Source: Luteolibacter sp. Y139 (GTDB lineage: Bacteria > Verrucomicrobiota > Verrucomicrobiia > Verrucomicrobiales > Akkermansiaceae). Taken from it: a stretch of DNA of 64,000 bases. Both the position numbers and the translations under genes were made by a program. The stretch is taken from positions 248,001 to 312,000 of the forward strand of contig NZ_JBBUKT010000003.1 of assembly GCF_038066715.1 (NCBI RefSeq). The letters run 5' to 3'. The notes under the pieces are model-generated. The model saw nothing but the letters and a program-made list of their open reading frames with translations, did not search any database and was not told where the DNA came from. Each line of letters starts with the position of its first letter. Position 1 is the first letter of the stretch. Shown here piece by piece: positions 36,001-42,896 of the stretch.

Positions 36001-36033
36001 AGCCAATAGGCGGGGGACATCCCATGTTTTCAT
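30004..36033 (-). CDS. Giant secreted delta-60 repeat protein (three 7-repeat blocks)
   Basis: The protein has 2,009 residues from the ATG at 36033, with a signal peptide (LLALIFFFVALLLGTSVLHA). It has three blocks of delta-60 repeats (core ALQPDGKVLLGGxFTTLQPNG...RIARVNADGTLDAGFDPNAN) near residues 30-385, 705-1075 and 1395-1750; I count seven DGK/DGR-centred units in each. Between blocks lie an HYD-type/choice-of-anchor-D domain (VFTIANTGTADLTLSQVTI...) and a cadherin-like beta-sandwich (NADLSALSISAGTLTPAFS...YTVTITRA). The C-terminus carries DFDKDGVVNLIEYAFGLNP and ends LFLRLSVSAP. Seven-unit blocks suggest beta-propellers. It is probably a cell-surface protein; the ligand is unknown. A TTG at 36042 is a less likely start. 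Confidence 0.85.
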   Translation of the reverse strand: MKTWDVPRLLALIFFFVALLLGTSVLHAAPGDLDPLDAPLGGGTPLTAVVQPDGKILLGGSFTSVLGVPRNKIARLNEDGTLDSGFNPNANNTVESIVVQADGKILVGGFFTTLQPDPSGPVVTRRGIARLYQDGTLDTGFDPNADKEVLSMTVQADGKIVVVGRFSTFQPNGAATATTRNRVARLNADGTLDSGFSVGSVTFDVYTLAMQGDGKILVAGDFASIGGSSKTGCARLNTNGTVDTTFTSAIGSTVNSIAVQADGKILVGGDSFGMARLNASGTQDFSFSPGVSGGRAYSMAIQTDGKILIAGFFTSVRGIPRNYIARLFPNGTLDAGFNPNASSSTGCVALQADGKILLGGGFTSLRPNGAATSTPRAGFARLLNDPATQVLSVPTTNQIGWTRGGSAPEFSRVSFELSTDGGALWTTLGAGVRLAATPSWQIQGLTLPTSGMIRARGVTSDGNGSTGGLAESVLSFSNLTARPEVAVFTGASAAAVDERLNGVGTVSFASTAVGVTSVAQTFTIKNTGVADLTGLELSMAGAAPGDFILGQPAVTTLAPGATATFTVAFSPTVMGARSAVVNLASNDEDENPFSFSVQGTGLAATNANLSALSLSDGTLAPVFSSATTTYTANVPHEVTNVTITPTKAEINASISVRLNGGSYTTVASGSASGPLALNAGPNTVNVQVIAQNGTTTKTYTVTITRAGAIEGSLDSLDLNMGLVFAKALQPDGKLIIVGSFTSVLGVPRNRVARINADDTLDANFDPNANNYVENVALQADGKVLLSGVFTTLQPNGAEAPTTRNRIARVNTDGTLDAGFDPNANDILYTVVPQPDGRILLGGRFTTLQPNGASVPVSRNHIARVHADGTLDASFNPNANFDVNAAALQKDGKVLLGGLFTTLQPNGAGAATTRNRIARVNADGTLDLSFDPNANDEVSSLALQADGKVLLGGRFTTLQPNGMPTATNRKRMARLHADGTVDAGFDPSLNGNVISMALQVDGKVLVGGEFTSLQPNGAATATTRNRIARLGADGALDIDFDPNPDSYVYSIASQEDGKVLLGGTFFKLRPNGEVAGFARTGLARILNGPAAQSLTIDGGNRIQWLRSGTSPEVEEVSFELSTDHGTSYTLLGAGTRISGGWELTGLPLPSGQIRARGRTVGGYHGTSAGFVGTVTNFGVAAAPEIHVTGNGVSIPNGAAFPDLSNHTDFGSVTVFGAASTRTRTRVFTIANTGTADLTLSQVTISGPDAADFTVSQQPAVLVDASRGATFAITFDASAVGLREAVVTFDTNDADEGHFSFNLQGTGFISNNADLSALSISAGTLTPAFSTSVTDYAVSRPFGEISLSVTPTKAEVNASIAVSLNGGSFTPVDSGSATGDLALGVGVNVVDVRVTAQDGTTTKDYMVTITRAAAGSGDLDPLDANILGSTVNAVVVQPDGKIIIGGTFTSVLGVPRNNIARLNADGTLDAGFDPNANDRVFTVALQDDGKVLLGGWFTALQPNGAATPTTRQRIARLNADGTLDTGFDPKTNSYVRSIVIQPDGKVLLAGYFTTLQPNGAATATTRQRIARVNVDGTLDAGFDPKSNAYINSVALQPDGKVLLGGGFTTLQPNGAATATTRNRIARVNADGTLDAGFNPNANEALISIALQPDGKVLLGGVFTTLQPNGAASPTSRNCIGRVNPDGTLDGGFDPKANGYVYGMTLQADGKLLLCGSFSYLQPNGAAYGLSVGPIARLNADGTPDRNFDPGANMNVYGIALQADGRVLIGGEFALLQPNHAGPSTLRFLFARLLNDVATQSLEVAGTTQVNWLRGGSSPEVSRVSIELSTNGGVSYSPLGNAVRVGSSANWQLTGLSLPSGGLLRARGRTWGGSENSSSGLVETVIAFGDYATPLASWRQAHFGSPANTGSGADSSDFDKDGVVNLIEYAFGLNPAVADSGLLPQAQRVGEDFVISFTQPAGVSGVTYGGEWSEDLTTWIPVTDTGVAPQHTFSVPMAGKEALFLRLSVSAP

Positions 36034-36168
36034 GATAGACAAAGCGACAGCAAGGACGTCGCTAAGATAAACCGCACCGGCCCGCTAGATATTTCGCCCG
36101 AAGAAGCTGACACATGACCGCGCGCCACACCGCAAGGTCACGCTGCTTTACCCGTGACACCGGCAAGA

Positions 36169-37539
36169 TCAGATCACGCTGCCGTAAAGCGTGAAGCCGG
36201 TGCTCTCCTCCACGCGAATGTCGAGGAACTGCCCGGTCAACTTGTGCACATCCCCGTCGAAGATCAGGATCTTGTTCGTCCCCGTGCGCCCCGTCAGCCG
36301 CTGCTTGTTGGTCTTGGACGGCCCTTCACAGAGAACCTGCTGCACCGTCCCCACCAGCGCTTGATGCTTCGCCTTGGCGATTTCGTTGACCACATCCAGC
36401 AGCCGCTGGTTGCGCTCTTCCTTCACCCGCTCCGGAAGCTGGCCGTCCATCTCCGCGGCCGGCGTGTCCTTCCGCTTCGAGTAGCGGAACACGAACGCAT
36501 TGTCGAATTGCAGCCGCTCCACGGTATCCACCGTCGCCTGGAAGTCTTCCTCTTCTTCACCCGGAAAGCCCACGATGATGTCCGTCGTGATCGCGATTCC
36601 CGGCCGCGCCGCCTTCATCTTCTCGCAGATCTCCACGAACTTCTCGTTCTTGTACGGCCGGCGCATCGCTTTCAGGATGCGGTCCGAACCGCTCTGCATC
36701 GGGAAGTGGATGTGCGAGCACAGCTTCGGCAGATAGGTGAACGCCGCCACCAGGTCATCGCGATAGCCGATCGGATGCGGTGAGGTAAAGCGGATGCGCT
36801 CGATGCCATCCACCGCGTGCACCGCCTCTAACAACTGCACGAAGGGTGACTTGCCATCGACCTTCTCGAACTCGGTCCGGCCGTAAAGATTCACGATCTG
36901 CCCGAGCAGCGTGATCTCCTTCACCCCGTGGTCGCGCAGGCGCTTCACCTCATCCACGATCTCGGCAATCGGCCGGCCGCGTTCCTTGCCGCGCGTGTCC
37001 GGCACGATGCAGAAGGAGCAACGCATGTTGCAGCCCTGCATGATCGACACGAAGGCCGAGGCATTGAGCTCCTTCGGAATGTGATCGCGGATCGTATTCT
37101 GCGAACCCGCTTCCTCTTCCACGTCACAGACACTCTCACCCGTCAGCGAGAGCTCCAGCTCGTCCATCCGGCGATGCAGGCGCCGCTGCAGGATGGTGTC
37201 CACGTAGTCGAAAACCTTGTGATACTTTTGGGTCCCCACCACCACGTCAAGGTGCGGGATCCGCTCGAAGAGCTCCGGCCCGCGGCTCTGCGCCATGCAG
37301 CCCATGAAGCCGAAGACCACGTGCGGCTTGTTCCGGCGGTAGCTGCCCATGCTGCCCATCTTGCCGAGCGCCTTCTGCTCCGCTTGGTCGCGCACCGAGC
37401 AGGTGTTTACCAGAATCGCGTCGGCGTCTGTCTCGTCGCCGGTGACCGTGTAGCCACCCTCGGTGAACATCTGCGCGACCTGTTCGGAGTCGCGCTCGTT
37501 CATCTGGCAACCGTAGGTGCGTATGAAAACCTTGGGCAT
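36169..37539 (-). CDS. miaB: tRNA-2-methylthio-N6-dimethylallyladenosine synthase MiaB
   Basis: This 456-residue radical-SAM methylthiotransferase modifies A37 of tRNAs that read U-starting codons. The N-terminal MTTase domain has C11, C47 and C81 for one iron-sulfur cluster. The radical SAM motif CNMRCSFC gives C170, C174 and C177 for the second. A C-terminal TRAM domain (about 390-456) contains VQQVLCEGPSKTNKQRLTGRTGTNKILIF. GQIVNLYG, where most MiaB have GQNVNSY, is slightly unusual. Length and order fit the family. It is divergent from the PEP-CTERM gene. Confidence 0.94.
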   Translation of the reverse strand: MPKVFIRTYGCQMNERDSEQVAQMFTEGGYTVTGDETDADAILVNTCSVRDQAEQKALGKMGSMGSYRRNKPHVVFGFMGCMAQSRGPELFERIPHLDVVVGTQKYHKVFDYVDTILQRRLHRRMDELELSLTGESVCDVEEEAGSQNTIRDHIPKELNASAFVSIMQGCNMRCSFCIVPDTRGKERGRPIAEIVDEVKRLRDHGVKEITLLGQIVNLYGRTEFEKVDGKSPFVQLLEAVHAVDGIERIRFTSPHPIGYRDDLVAAFTYLPKLCSHIHFPMQSGSDRILKAMRRPYKNEKFVEICEKMKAARPGIAITTDIIVGFPGEEEEDFQATVDTVERLQFDNAFVFRYSKRKDTPAAEMDGQLPERVKEERNQRLLDVVNEIAKAKHQALVGTVQQVLCEGPSKTNKQRLTGRTGTNKILIFDGDVHKLTGQFLDIRVEESTGFTLYGSVI

Positions 37540-37649
37540 GAGTGGGTGGCTGGGGCGCGGACGCTAGCGCCTGCGCCGGGGGATTCAAGGCGGGAGAAAA
37601 CGTAGGCCTTCAACCCAAAAGCGGGCCGGAGCGTGCGAAATTCAATCCG

Positions 37650-37712
37650 AACAACTTTAAAAATGCTGAAATTTAATATTTTCCACTGATCGGCTTTATG
37701 TAAGTAATCGCT
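37650..37712 (+). promoter_or_regulatory. AT-rich segment upstream of the PEP-CTERM gene
   Basis: This is a locally AT-rich stretch (TTTAAAAATGCTGAAATTTAA and following) in a GC-rich window, 45-107 bp upstream of the ATG at 37757. It is likely promoter DNA; no exact -35/-10 pair is claimed. Confidence 0.35.
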
Positions 37713-37756
37713 AGGGGTTCTCCACCCCCTGTTGCAGTTCTCTCCCTCTTCTCCCC

Positions 37757-38617
37757 ATGAAGTTCTTCCCCTGCCTTGTCGCAGGCATCGCACTCGCGTG
37801 TCCTGATGCTCGTGCCACGGTCCTCAACCTGACGAATACCACCGTCGCCGGCAACGCGCCGAACACGATGGTGAGCACCACCGGCAGCACCTTCCGCGGC
37901 GGCTGGCTCAATGGTGCCCTGTACCGCGACCCCTCGGTGGACGGCAGCTCGGGTTCCGGCGTCTTTCGCGACCTTTACCGGGTTTCCCCGCCAAACGGGA
38001 ACGGCAACGTCATCGAGAACGGCTACAACCGGCCGGGCGTCATGGATAGCTCGGTGCCAAACGGCTTCGACCCCTACCTCAAGTTCGGCGAACTGATCCA
38101 AGACGCCTCCCAGAGCAGCTACATCTTCGTCATCGACATCAACGAGGCGAACAATGCCACCGACCGCTACCTCTCGGTGGACGACATCAAGATCTGGGTC
38201 GGCGGCACCACGGATCCGTCCCCGCTGCCCACCACGCTCTCGGGCATGATGACCCAGCTCGGCGTGCCGGCCTACGACATGAATCCCTCCGGCCAGCAGA
38301 ATTTCGTGATGCTGGATGCCACCCTCTCCAGCGGCAGCGGCAGCGGCGACTTGTTCCTGTTCGTGCCGAAAAGCTTCTTCCCGGCGAACACGAATCCGAA
38401 CGCCAACATCTTCATCTACACCAAGATGGGCAGCTATACCGGAGCCCCCGGCTTCGGCGCGGGTTCCACCCAAGAGCAGGTCTCGATTCCCGGCAAATCC
38501 ATCGTCGGCAACTCCACGACCAGCACCATCCAGTCCGGCCTGCCATCCGTTCCCGAGCCCTCCACCATGGTGGCCTTGCTGGCCGGCGGCCTGCTCGCCT
38601 TCCGCCGCCGTCGTTAG
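37757..38617 (+). CDS. PEP-CTERM exported protein
   Basis: This 286-residue protein has a signal peptide (MKFFPCLVAGIALACPDARA) and a classic PEP-CTERM tail: VPEPSTMVALLAGGLLAFRRRR, meaning the PEP motif, one membrane helix and a basic end. Exosortase cuts such proteins and sorts them to the surface, often with exopolysaccharide. The body (RGGWLNGALYRDPSVDG, SYIFVIDINEANNA, YLSVDDIKIWVGG) is a beta-rich domain without recognised catalytic residues. No exosortase or EPS gene is nearby, so the sorting enzyme must be elsewhere in the genome. The gene has its own AT-rich upstream region and is probably monocistronic. Confidence 0.88.
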   Translation: MKFFPCLVAGIALACPDARATVLNLTNTTVAGNAPNTMVSTTGSTFRGGWLNGALYRDPSVDGSSGSGVFRDLYRVSPPNGNGNVIENGYNRPGVMDSSVPNGFDPYLKFGELIQDASQSSYIFVIDINEANNATDRYLSVDDIKIWVGGTTDPSPLPTTLSGMMTQLGVPAYDMNPSGQQNFVMLDATLSSGSGSGDLFLFVPKSFFPANTNPNANIFIYTKMGSYTGAPGFGAGSTQEQVSIPGKSIVGNSTTSTIQSGLPSVPEPSTMVALLAGGLLAFRRRR

Positions 38618-38650
38618 AAAGCCGTCAAAAACGGCAGGAACGCAAGGTAG

Positions 38651-38671
38651 GGACGGCTCTCCGAGCCGTCC
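38651..38671. repeat. Palindrome GGACGGCTC-TCC-GAGCCGTCC
   Basis: Perfect 9-bp arms with a 3-nt loop, 34 bp after the stop of the PEP-CTERM gene and between convergent genes. It has the same geometry as the palindromes at 21848, 41429 and 47932. It could act as a terminator-like or interspersed element. Confidence 0.65.
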
Positions 38672-38746
38672 GGCTTCTGGCGGCCCGCCTCAACTTCCCG
38701 CCGTCTAGCCATCTCTTCGGCGGAAGTTCCCCGCGACTTCTGATCT

Positions 38747-39319
38747 TCAGAGCGCCGCCGCCACCTTCCGGATCGCTTCCGGATAAAGCCGGTGCTCCTC
38801 CACCTGAATCCGCTGGTGAAGCGTCTCCGCGGTATCGTCCGCTAATACCGGCACCTTCGCCTGCAAAATGACCGGCCCGGTATCCATGCCATCGTCCACA
38901 TAGTGGACCGTGCAACCGGACTCGCTCACCTTCGCCTCCACCGCCTGCTTCCAAGCCGCCACCCCCGGAAACGCCGGCAATAGCGCCGGGTGGATGTTCA
39001 GAATCCGGTTCGGGAAAGCCTCCAGCAGCGGTGCCTTCACCAGCCGCATGAAGCCAGCCAGACAGATGATGTCCACGCCCGCGGCCTTCAGGGCAGCCAC
39101 CGTCTCAAGCTGCGCCTCCTCCGGAAACTTCGTCTTGAAGCCCCGGCAATCGATCAGCCCCGTCGGAATGCCCGCCTTCTTCGCCCGCTCCAGGATGTAG
39201 CCATCCGGATTGTCCGAAAGCACCAGCACGATCTCCGCCTCAAGCGTCCCCGCCGCGATCGCATCGAGGATCGCTTGCATGTTCGAGCCGGAACCAGAGC
39301 CGAGGATGCCGAGACGCAT
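38747..39319 (-). CDS. purN: Phosphoribosylglycinamide formyltransferase PurN
   Basis: This 190-residue enzyme transfers a formyl group from 10-formyl-tetrahydrofolate to GAR in purine synthesis. The start MRLGILGSGSGSNMQAI is typical. Catalytic residues are N108 and H110 in NIHPALLPAFPG and D146 in DDGMDTGPVILQ. The phosphate loop GSGSGSN is present. Upstream in-frame starts at 39337 and 39361 would add residues that the family does not have. No other pur gene is adjacent. Confidence 0.94.
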   Translation of the reverse strand: MRLGILGSGSGSNMQAILDAIAAGTLEAEIVLVLSDNPDGYILERAKKAGIPTGLIDCRGFKTKFPEEAQLETVAALKAAGVDIICLAGFMRLVKAPLLEAFPNRILNIHPALLPAFPGVAAWKQAVEAKVSESGCTVHYVDDGMDTGPVILQAKVPVLADDTAETLHQRIQVEEHRLYPEAIRKVAAAL

Positions 39320-39415
39320 GCGCGGAGAAAGGACCATCCCGCCCGATCTTCCAAACTTCAAATTCCGGATTTCGCCAGTAACTTTCAGGGATCCAGAAGC
39401 GCGGGATCCCCGATT

Positions 39416-40234
39416 TCATGTGCCCGGTCTGACTGGCGGAAAGCGTGGCACCCGGGAACGAGATTCCTTCGGCCAAAAGTAGCCGACGACCCGGGCTGGC
39501 TCCCCCGCGAACAGAATCGTCGTTTCCAAAGGTGCACCTGCGTAAGCCGTGCCGATGCGCACCGCGAAGGCCCCGCCTCCAAAGTCCTTTGCCTGAAGCC
39601 GGATCGCGAACTCCTCGTCATCCCACATCGGATCCGGAGGGCTTGCTTGCTGCTCCTCGGCCCAAGGGGCATAGGCCTTGAGCAATCGTTGTCCTTGAGG
39701 GACCTTACGGGATTTGCTGCCCACCAGGATCTCGCCCTTGTTGAAGTCAGCCACCTTGACCCATTCCGCCTCGGGCCAAGGACCACGCAACACCTCTTCG
39801 TCCGGGTAAGGCCCTGACGGGGTGCCTTTCATCGGCCCGAACACCGAGACACAGCCTCGCAGCACGAAATTATGCCAGTCGTCGCCCAGCCACTCGCTGC
39901 CATCGACCACGCATCCCCCACCGATCTTGGGCAATCGCGTCTCCCGATCCAGATTGAATGAGCCCGGGCCAGGCAAGCCGTGAAAATGAAGGGCAGCCGT
40001 GCCGCGGAAATAGCCAGTCACCGGCAGTATGGCCGTCAGCACCAGCGGATTCACCAGACCGAAAACCAAGCTCCATCCCTTGCTTCGTCGCCAGAAATAG
40101 ACCGCGAGGAAAAACGGCGCAACGGCCCCCAGAAACGACAGCGGACCCAGCCCCATAACCAGCCAGCAAGCGGCAAACGCGACGACCGCCCAGACCGCCA
40201 TAAACCGTTTCCTCGGTTCCTCCATTCCGATCAT
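39416..40234 (-). CDS. Membrane protein of unknown function
   Basis: This 272-residue protein (ATG at 40234; a second ATG at 40225 is equally possible) has three N-terminal hydrophobic helices (VWAVVAFAACWLVMGLGPLSFLGAV, FFLAVYFW, WSLVFGLVNPLVLTAILPVTGYF). A soluble domain of about 180 residues follows, with GGGCVVDGSEWLGDDWHNFVLRG and WDDEEFAIRLQAKDFGGGAFAVRIG. The soluble part may face the periplasm. I do not recognise a family. It is followed on the same strand by purN, but the 96-bp gap does not prove an operon. Confidence 0.68.
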   Translation of the reverse strand: MIGMEEPRKRFMAVWAVVAFAACWLVMGLGPLSFLGAVAPFFLAVYFWRRSKGWSLVFGLVNPLVLTAILPVTGYFRGTAALHFHGLPGPGSFNLDRETRLPKIGGGCVVDGSEWLGDDWHNFVLRGCVSVFGPMKGTPSGPYPDEEVLRGPWPEAEWVKVADFNKGEILVGSKSRKVPQGQRLLKAYAPWAEEQQASPPDPMWDDEEFAIRLQAKDFGGGAFAVRIGTAYAGAPLETTILFAGEPARVVGYFWPKESRSRVPRFPPVRPGT

Positions 40235-40316
40235 CTAGCGCAGCCGTGCGCGGAACTCAATCCACCGTTCACTTGGCACTTGGAACTTCAGGGGCAGCCC
40301 GCTAGGCGATACGCCC

Positions 40317-41417
40317 ATGCACGACGCCCGTATCGATCTGCTTGCCCGTCAGCTCATCCGCTACTCCACCTCGCTGAAAAAAGGGGAGAAGGTGCTCATT
40401 GATCTCTACGACGTCCCGGACTCGATCGGCCTGGCCCTGATCCGCGAGACGCGTGCCAAGGGAGCCTTTCCTTTCCTCCGCATCCACAGCTCCCGCCTCA
40501 CCCGCGAGATGCTCCAGGGCGCTGAGGACACGCAGTATCAGATCCTCGCGAAGCATTGGCTTGCCGAGATGAAGGACATGGACGCCTACATCGCCGTCCG
40601 CGGCAGCCACAACATCGCCGAAAGCAGCGACGTCCCGGCGACCAACATGAAGCTCGCCATGAAGCACTTACGCGCGGTCATCGACCACCGGGTGAAGAAG
40701 ACCAAGTGGTGCGTGCTGCGCTGGCCGACCCCATCCATGGCCCAGCAGGCCGGCATGAGCACCGAGGCCTTCGAGGACTTTTACTTCAAGGTCTGCCTCG
40801 TCGACTACAAGAGCCTGCTCCCCGCCGCCAACGCGCTGAAGAAGCTGATGGAAGCCACCGACGAGGTCCACATCACCGGCCCGGGCACCGACCTGAAATT
40901 CTCGATCAAGGGCATCCCCGCCATCGTCTGCGCCGGCACCGCGAACATCCCGGACGGCGAGGTCTTCACCGCGCCGGTGAAGGACTCCGTGAACGGCGTT
41001 ATTTCCTACAATGCCCCGACCATCTATCAGGGCATCCCCTTCGACTCCATCAAGCTGACCTTCGAAAAGGGCAAGGTCGTGAAGGCCGAGTCACCCGGGA
41101 AGAACAAGGAGATCAACAAGATCCTCGATAGCGACCCCGGCGCTCGCTACATCGGCGAATTCGCCCTCGGCTACAATGCCGCCATCAAGCACCCGATGCG
41201 CGACATCCTCTTCGACGAGAAGATCGGCGGCTCCTTCCACTTCACGCCCGGCCAGGCCTACGAGGAAGCCGACAATGGCAACCGCTCGCAAGTCCATTGG
41301 GACATGGTCAATATCCAGCGCAAGGACTACGGCGGCGGCGAAATCCGCTTCGACGGCAAGGTCATCCGCAAGGACGGCGTCTTCCTCCCGAAGGCCCTCG
41401 CCAAGCTGAACGGGTAA
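40317..41417 (+). CDS. M29-family metallo-aminopeptidase
   Basis: This 366-residue protein belongs to the AmpS/AmpT/PepS group of two-metal aminopeptidases. Metal ligands expected for the family are present: E215 in [12 protein letters not shown]281 in [11 protein letters not shown]308 in [12 protein letters not shown], and H327 and D329 in VHWDM. The N-terminal domain ([18 protein letters not shown]...) is also typical. It removes N-terminal residues from peptides in the cytoplasm. The gene stands alone; a double hairpin follows its stop. Confidence 0.92.
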   Translation: MHDARIDLLARQLIRYSTSLKKGEKVLIDLYDVPDSIGLALIRETRAKGAFPFLRIHSSRLTREMLQGAEDTQYQILAKHWLAEMKDMDAYIAVRGSHNIAESSDVPATNMKLAMKHLRAVIDHRVKKTKWCVLRWPTPSMAQQAGMSTEAFEDFYFKVCLVDYKSLLPAANALKKLMEATDEVHITGPGTDLKFSIKGIPAIVCAGTANIPDGEVFTAPVKDSVNGVISYNAPTIYQGIPFDSIKLTFEKGKVVKAESPGKNKEINKILDSDPGARYIGEFALGYNAAIKHPMRDILFDEKIGGSFHFTPGQAYEEADNGNRSQVHWDMVNIQRKDYGGGEIRFDGKVIRKDGVFLPKALAKLNG

Positions 41418-41428
41418 GGCGTTAAGGG

Positions 41429-41473
41429 GTGTCGACGTTCCGTCGACACGGTGTGGGCGGCACCGCCCACACC
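41429..41473. repeat. GTGTCGACG palindrome joined to a second 11-bp palindrome
   Basis: A perfect copy of the GTGTCGACG-TTC-CGTCGACAC element (41429-41449) is directly followed by GGTGTGGGCGG-CA-CCGCCCACACC (41450-41473). It sits between the convergent aminopeptidase and permease genes and could stop transcription from both sides. Confidence 0.7.
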
Positions 41474-41483
41474 CTCATCGACC

Positions 41484-42467
41484 TCACCCCGCCGCACCCG
41501 GCATCGGTGGCGGCGGAGCTCCCGCGCCCGGCATATTCGGCGCGGGCGGCTTCACCCACGCCGGAGCCTTCGGCGTCGCATCCGCGTAGATGCCCACCAA
41601 GGCCATCCCGATCAGCCCGACAAAGCCAGCCCAGCCCGCCGTCATCGCCGTGGCCATGCCAATGACAAACGGCGTGAACACCAGCAAGCCGATGACCATG
41701 TAGCTCGGCTTCACCTCATACGCGTGGATCACCAGTCGCAGCCGCGAGCGTGCCAGTGCCAGCCCCAGCAGTGTGAAGCAGATCACCACGGCCACCGCAT
41801 TGATGTGGTAGAAAACCCCGCAGCCGTCCGGCCGCCCGACATTGGCCGACGCCGCGAGCGGAATCCCACCGCCAAGCGCCATCGAGCCGGTAAAGAGGAT
41901 CATCACCCCGATCCGCGCCAGCAGCCCCTTGAAGGAGGAAGCACCGATCGCCCCGGCACACATCATCGCCGACAGGCCGATCACCGTCAGCGAGCAGGCG
42001 ATCTCCCGGACGAACTCAATCGCGCCGACGTTGTAGCGAACGATGACATACGGCAGCAGCGAAATGAACGTGAGCACGCACAGGCCCCACAACGTGAAAA
42101 ACTTCCCGCGGACCACCCTCCAGCGGTTCAGCTTGGTCAGCAGCAGCAGCTCGTGGTTTCCCTCCTCCAGCTCCTGGCCCATCAGCACCAGCCCGCCCAG
42201 CGGCATGATCACCGCGCAGACCAGGGTCACCCCGATCCAGAACCAGCCCGACTGGACCAGCATCGCCACATTCAGCATGCCGGTGTACTTCTCGTAGGAG
42301 TAGGTGCTATCCGTCTGGAACTCGATGATCAGCGCCACGATCGCGAGCACCTGGATGCCCAGGAAAGGATAGACGAAACTCGCCCGCCGCATGTTCTGGC
42401 GCAGCTCCTTGACGAGCATCGCACCGAAGCGGTCGGGCAGGTCGTTGGCAGCTTCCACGCTGCGCAT
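41484..42467 (-). CDS. ABC-2-type permease-like membrane protein
   Basis: This 327-residue protein has a soluble start (NDLPDRFGAMLVKELRQNMRRASFVYPFLGIQ) like ABC-2 permeases, then about seven membrane helices, and a Pro/Gly/Ala-rich tail (PNMPGAGAPPPPMPGAAG). The segment GQELEEGNHELLLLTKLNRWRVVRGKFFTLWG is characteristic of ABC-2 transporters of the gliding/copper type. No ATP-binding gene is adjacent, so the partner ATPase is elsewhere or the protein has another role. The substrate is unknown. Confidence 0.75.
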   Translation of the reverse strand: MRSVEAANDLPDRFGAMLVKELRQNMRRASFVYPFLGIQVLAIVALIIEFQTDSTYSYEKYTGMLNVAMLVQSGWFWIGVTLVCAVIMPLGGLVLMGQELEEGNHELLLLTKLNRWRVVRGKFFTLWGLCVLTFISLLPYVIVRYNVGAIEFVREIACSLTVIGLSAMMCAGAIGASSFKGLLARIGVMILFTGSMALGGGIPLAASANVGRPDGCGVFYHINAVAVVICFTLLGLALARSRLRLVIHAYEVKPSYMVIGLLVFTPFVIGMATAMTAGWAGFVGLIGMALVGIYADATPKAPAWVKPPAPNMPGAGAPPPPMPGAAG

Positions 42468-42553
42468 GATTGCCAGCCGGACACGCCGGGCAAGCCGGAG
42501 TTCATGAAGAATTGGTGATGCGCCGCCCGGCCGGATATGCTATCAGCCCGATC

Positions 42554-42889
42554 ATGGCGGACCTTGTTGGATGGACCCTTCTGGCTGCAGCACCCGCCAC
42601 ATTCAGTGGCGAGCCTTCGACGACGGCTGACCTCGTCGGATGGATCCTGCTAGGGCTCTTCGCCGGGGCCATCGCACGGCGCGTGATGCCGGGCGAGGAA
42701 AAGGGCGGCTGCTTCGTCACCATCGTGCTCGGTATCCTCGGAGCCGTGATCGGCGGCTGGATCGGCCGGAACATCGGCTTCCTCCCGGACAATAACCCCG
42801 GCGACTGGCTGCCCTCGCTCGGCTCCATCGTCACCGCCACCGTCGGCACCATGGTCCTGCTGGCCCTGTGGAAGTTCCTGAGAAAGTAG
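42554..42889 (+). CDS. GlsB/YeaQ/YmgE-family small membrane protein
   Basis: The protein has 111 residues from the ATG at 42554. Three short hydrophobic, Gly-rich helices show the family pattern LLGLFAGAIARRVMPGEEKGGCF, TIVLGILGAVIGGWIGR and the final GTMVLLALWKFLRK. Members are called transglycosylase-associated or stress-response proteins, but their activity is not firmly known. The phrase DLVGW.LL occurs twice near the start. A longer frame from 42470 has no membrane character at its start. It converges with the GspF-like gene, with 7 bp between. Confidence 0.85.
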   Translation: MADLVGWTLLAAAPATFSGEPSTTADLVGWILLGLFAGAIARRVMPGEEKGGCFVTIVLGILGAVIGGWIGRNIGFLPDNNPGDWLPSLGSIVTATVGTMVLLALWKFLRK

Positions 42890-42896
42890 CTGCCGG

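Noticed and set aside
30004-36033. Regular DNA repeats resembling a tandem or CRISPR-like array
   Set aside because: The periodicity comes from the coding of protein delta-60 repeats in one open frame; units are diverged, with no constant repeat/spacer structure.
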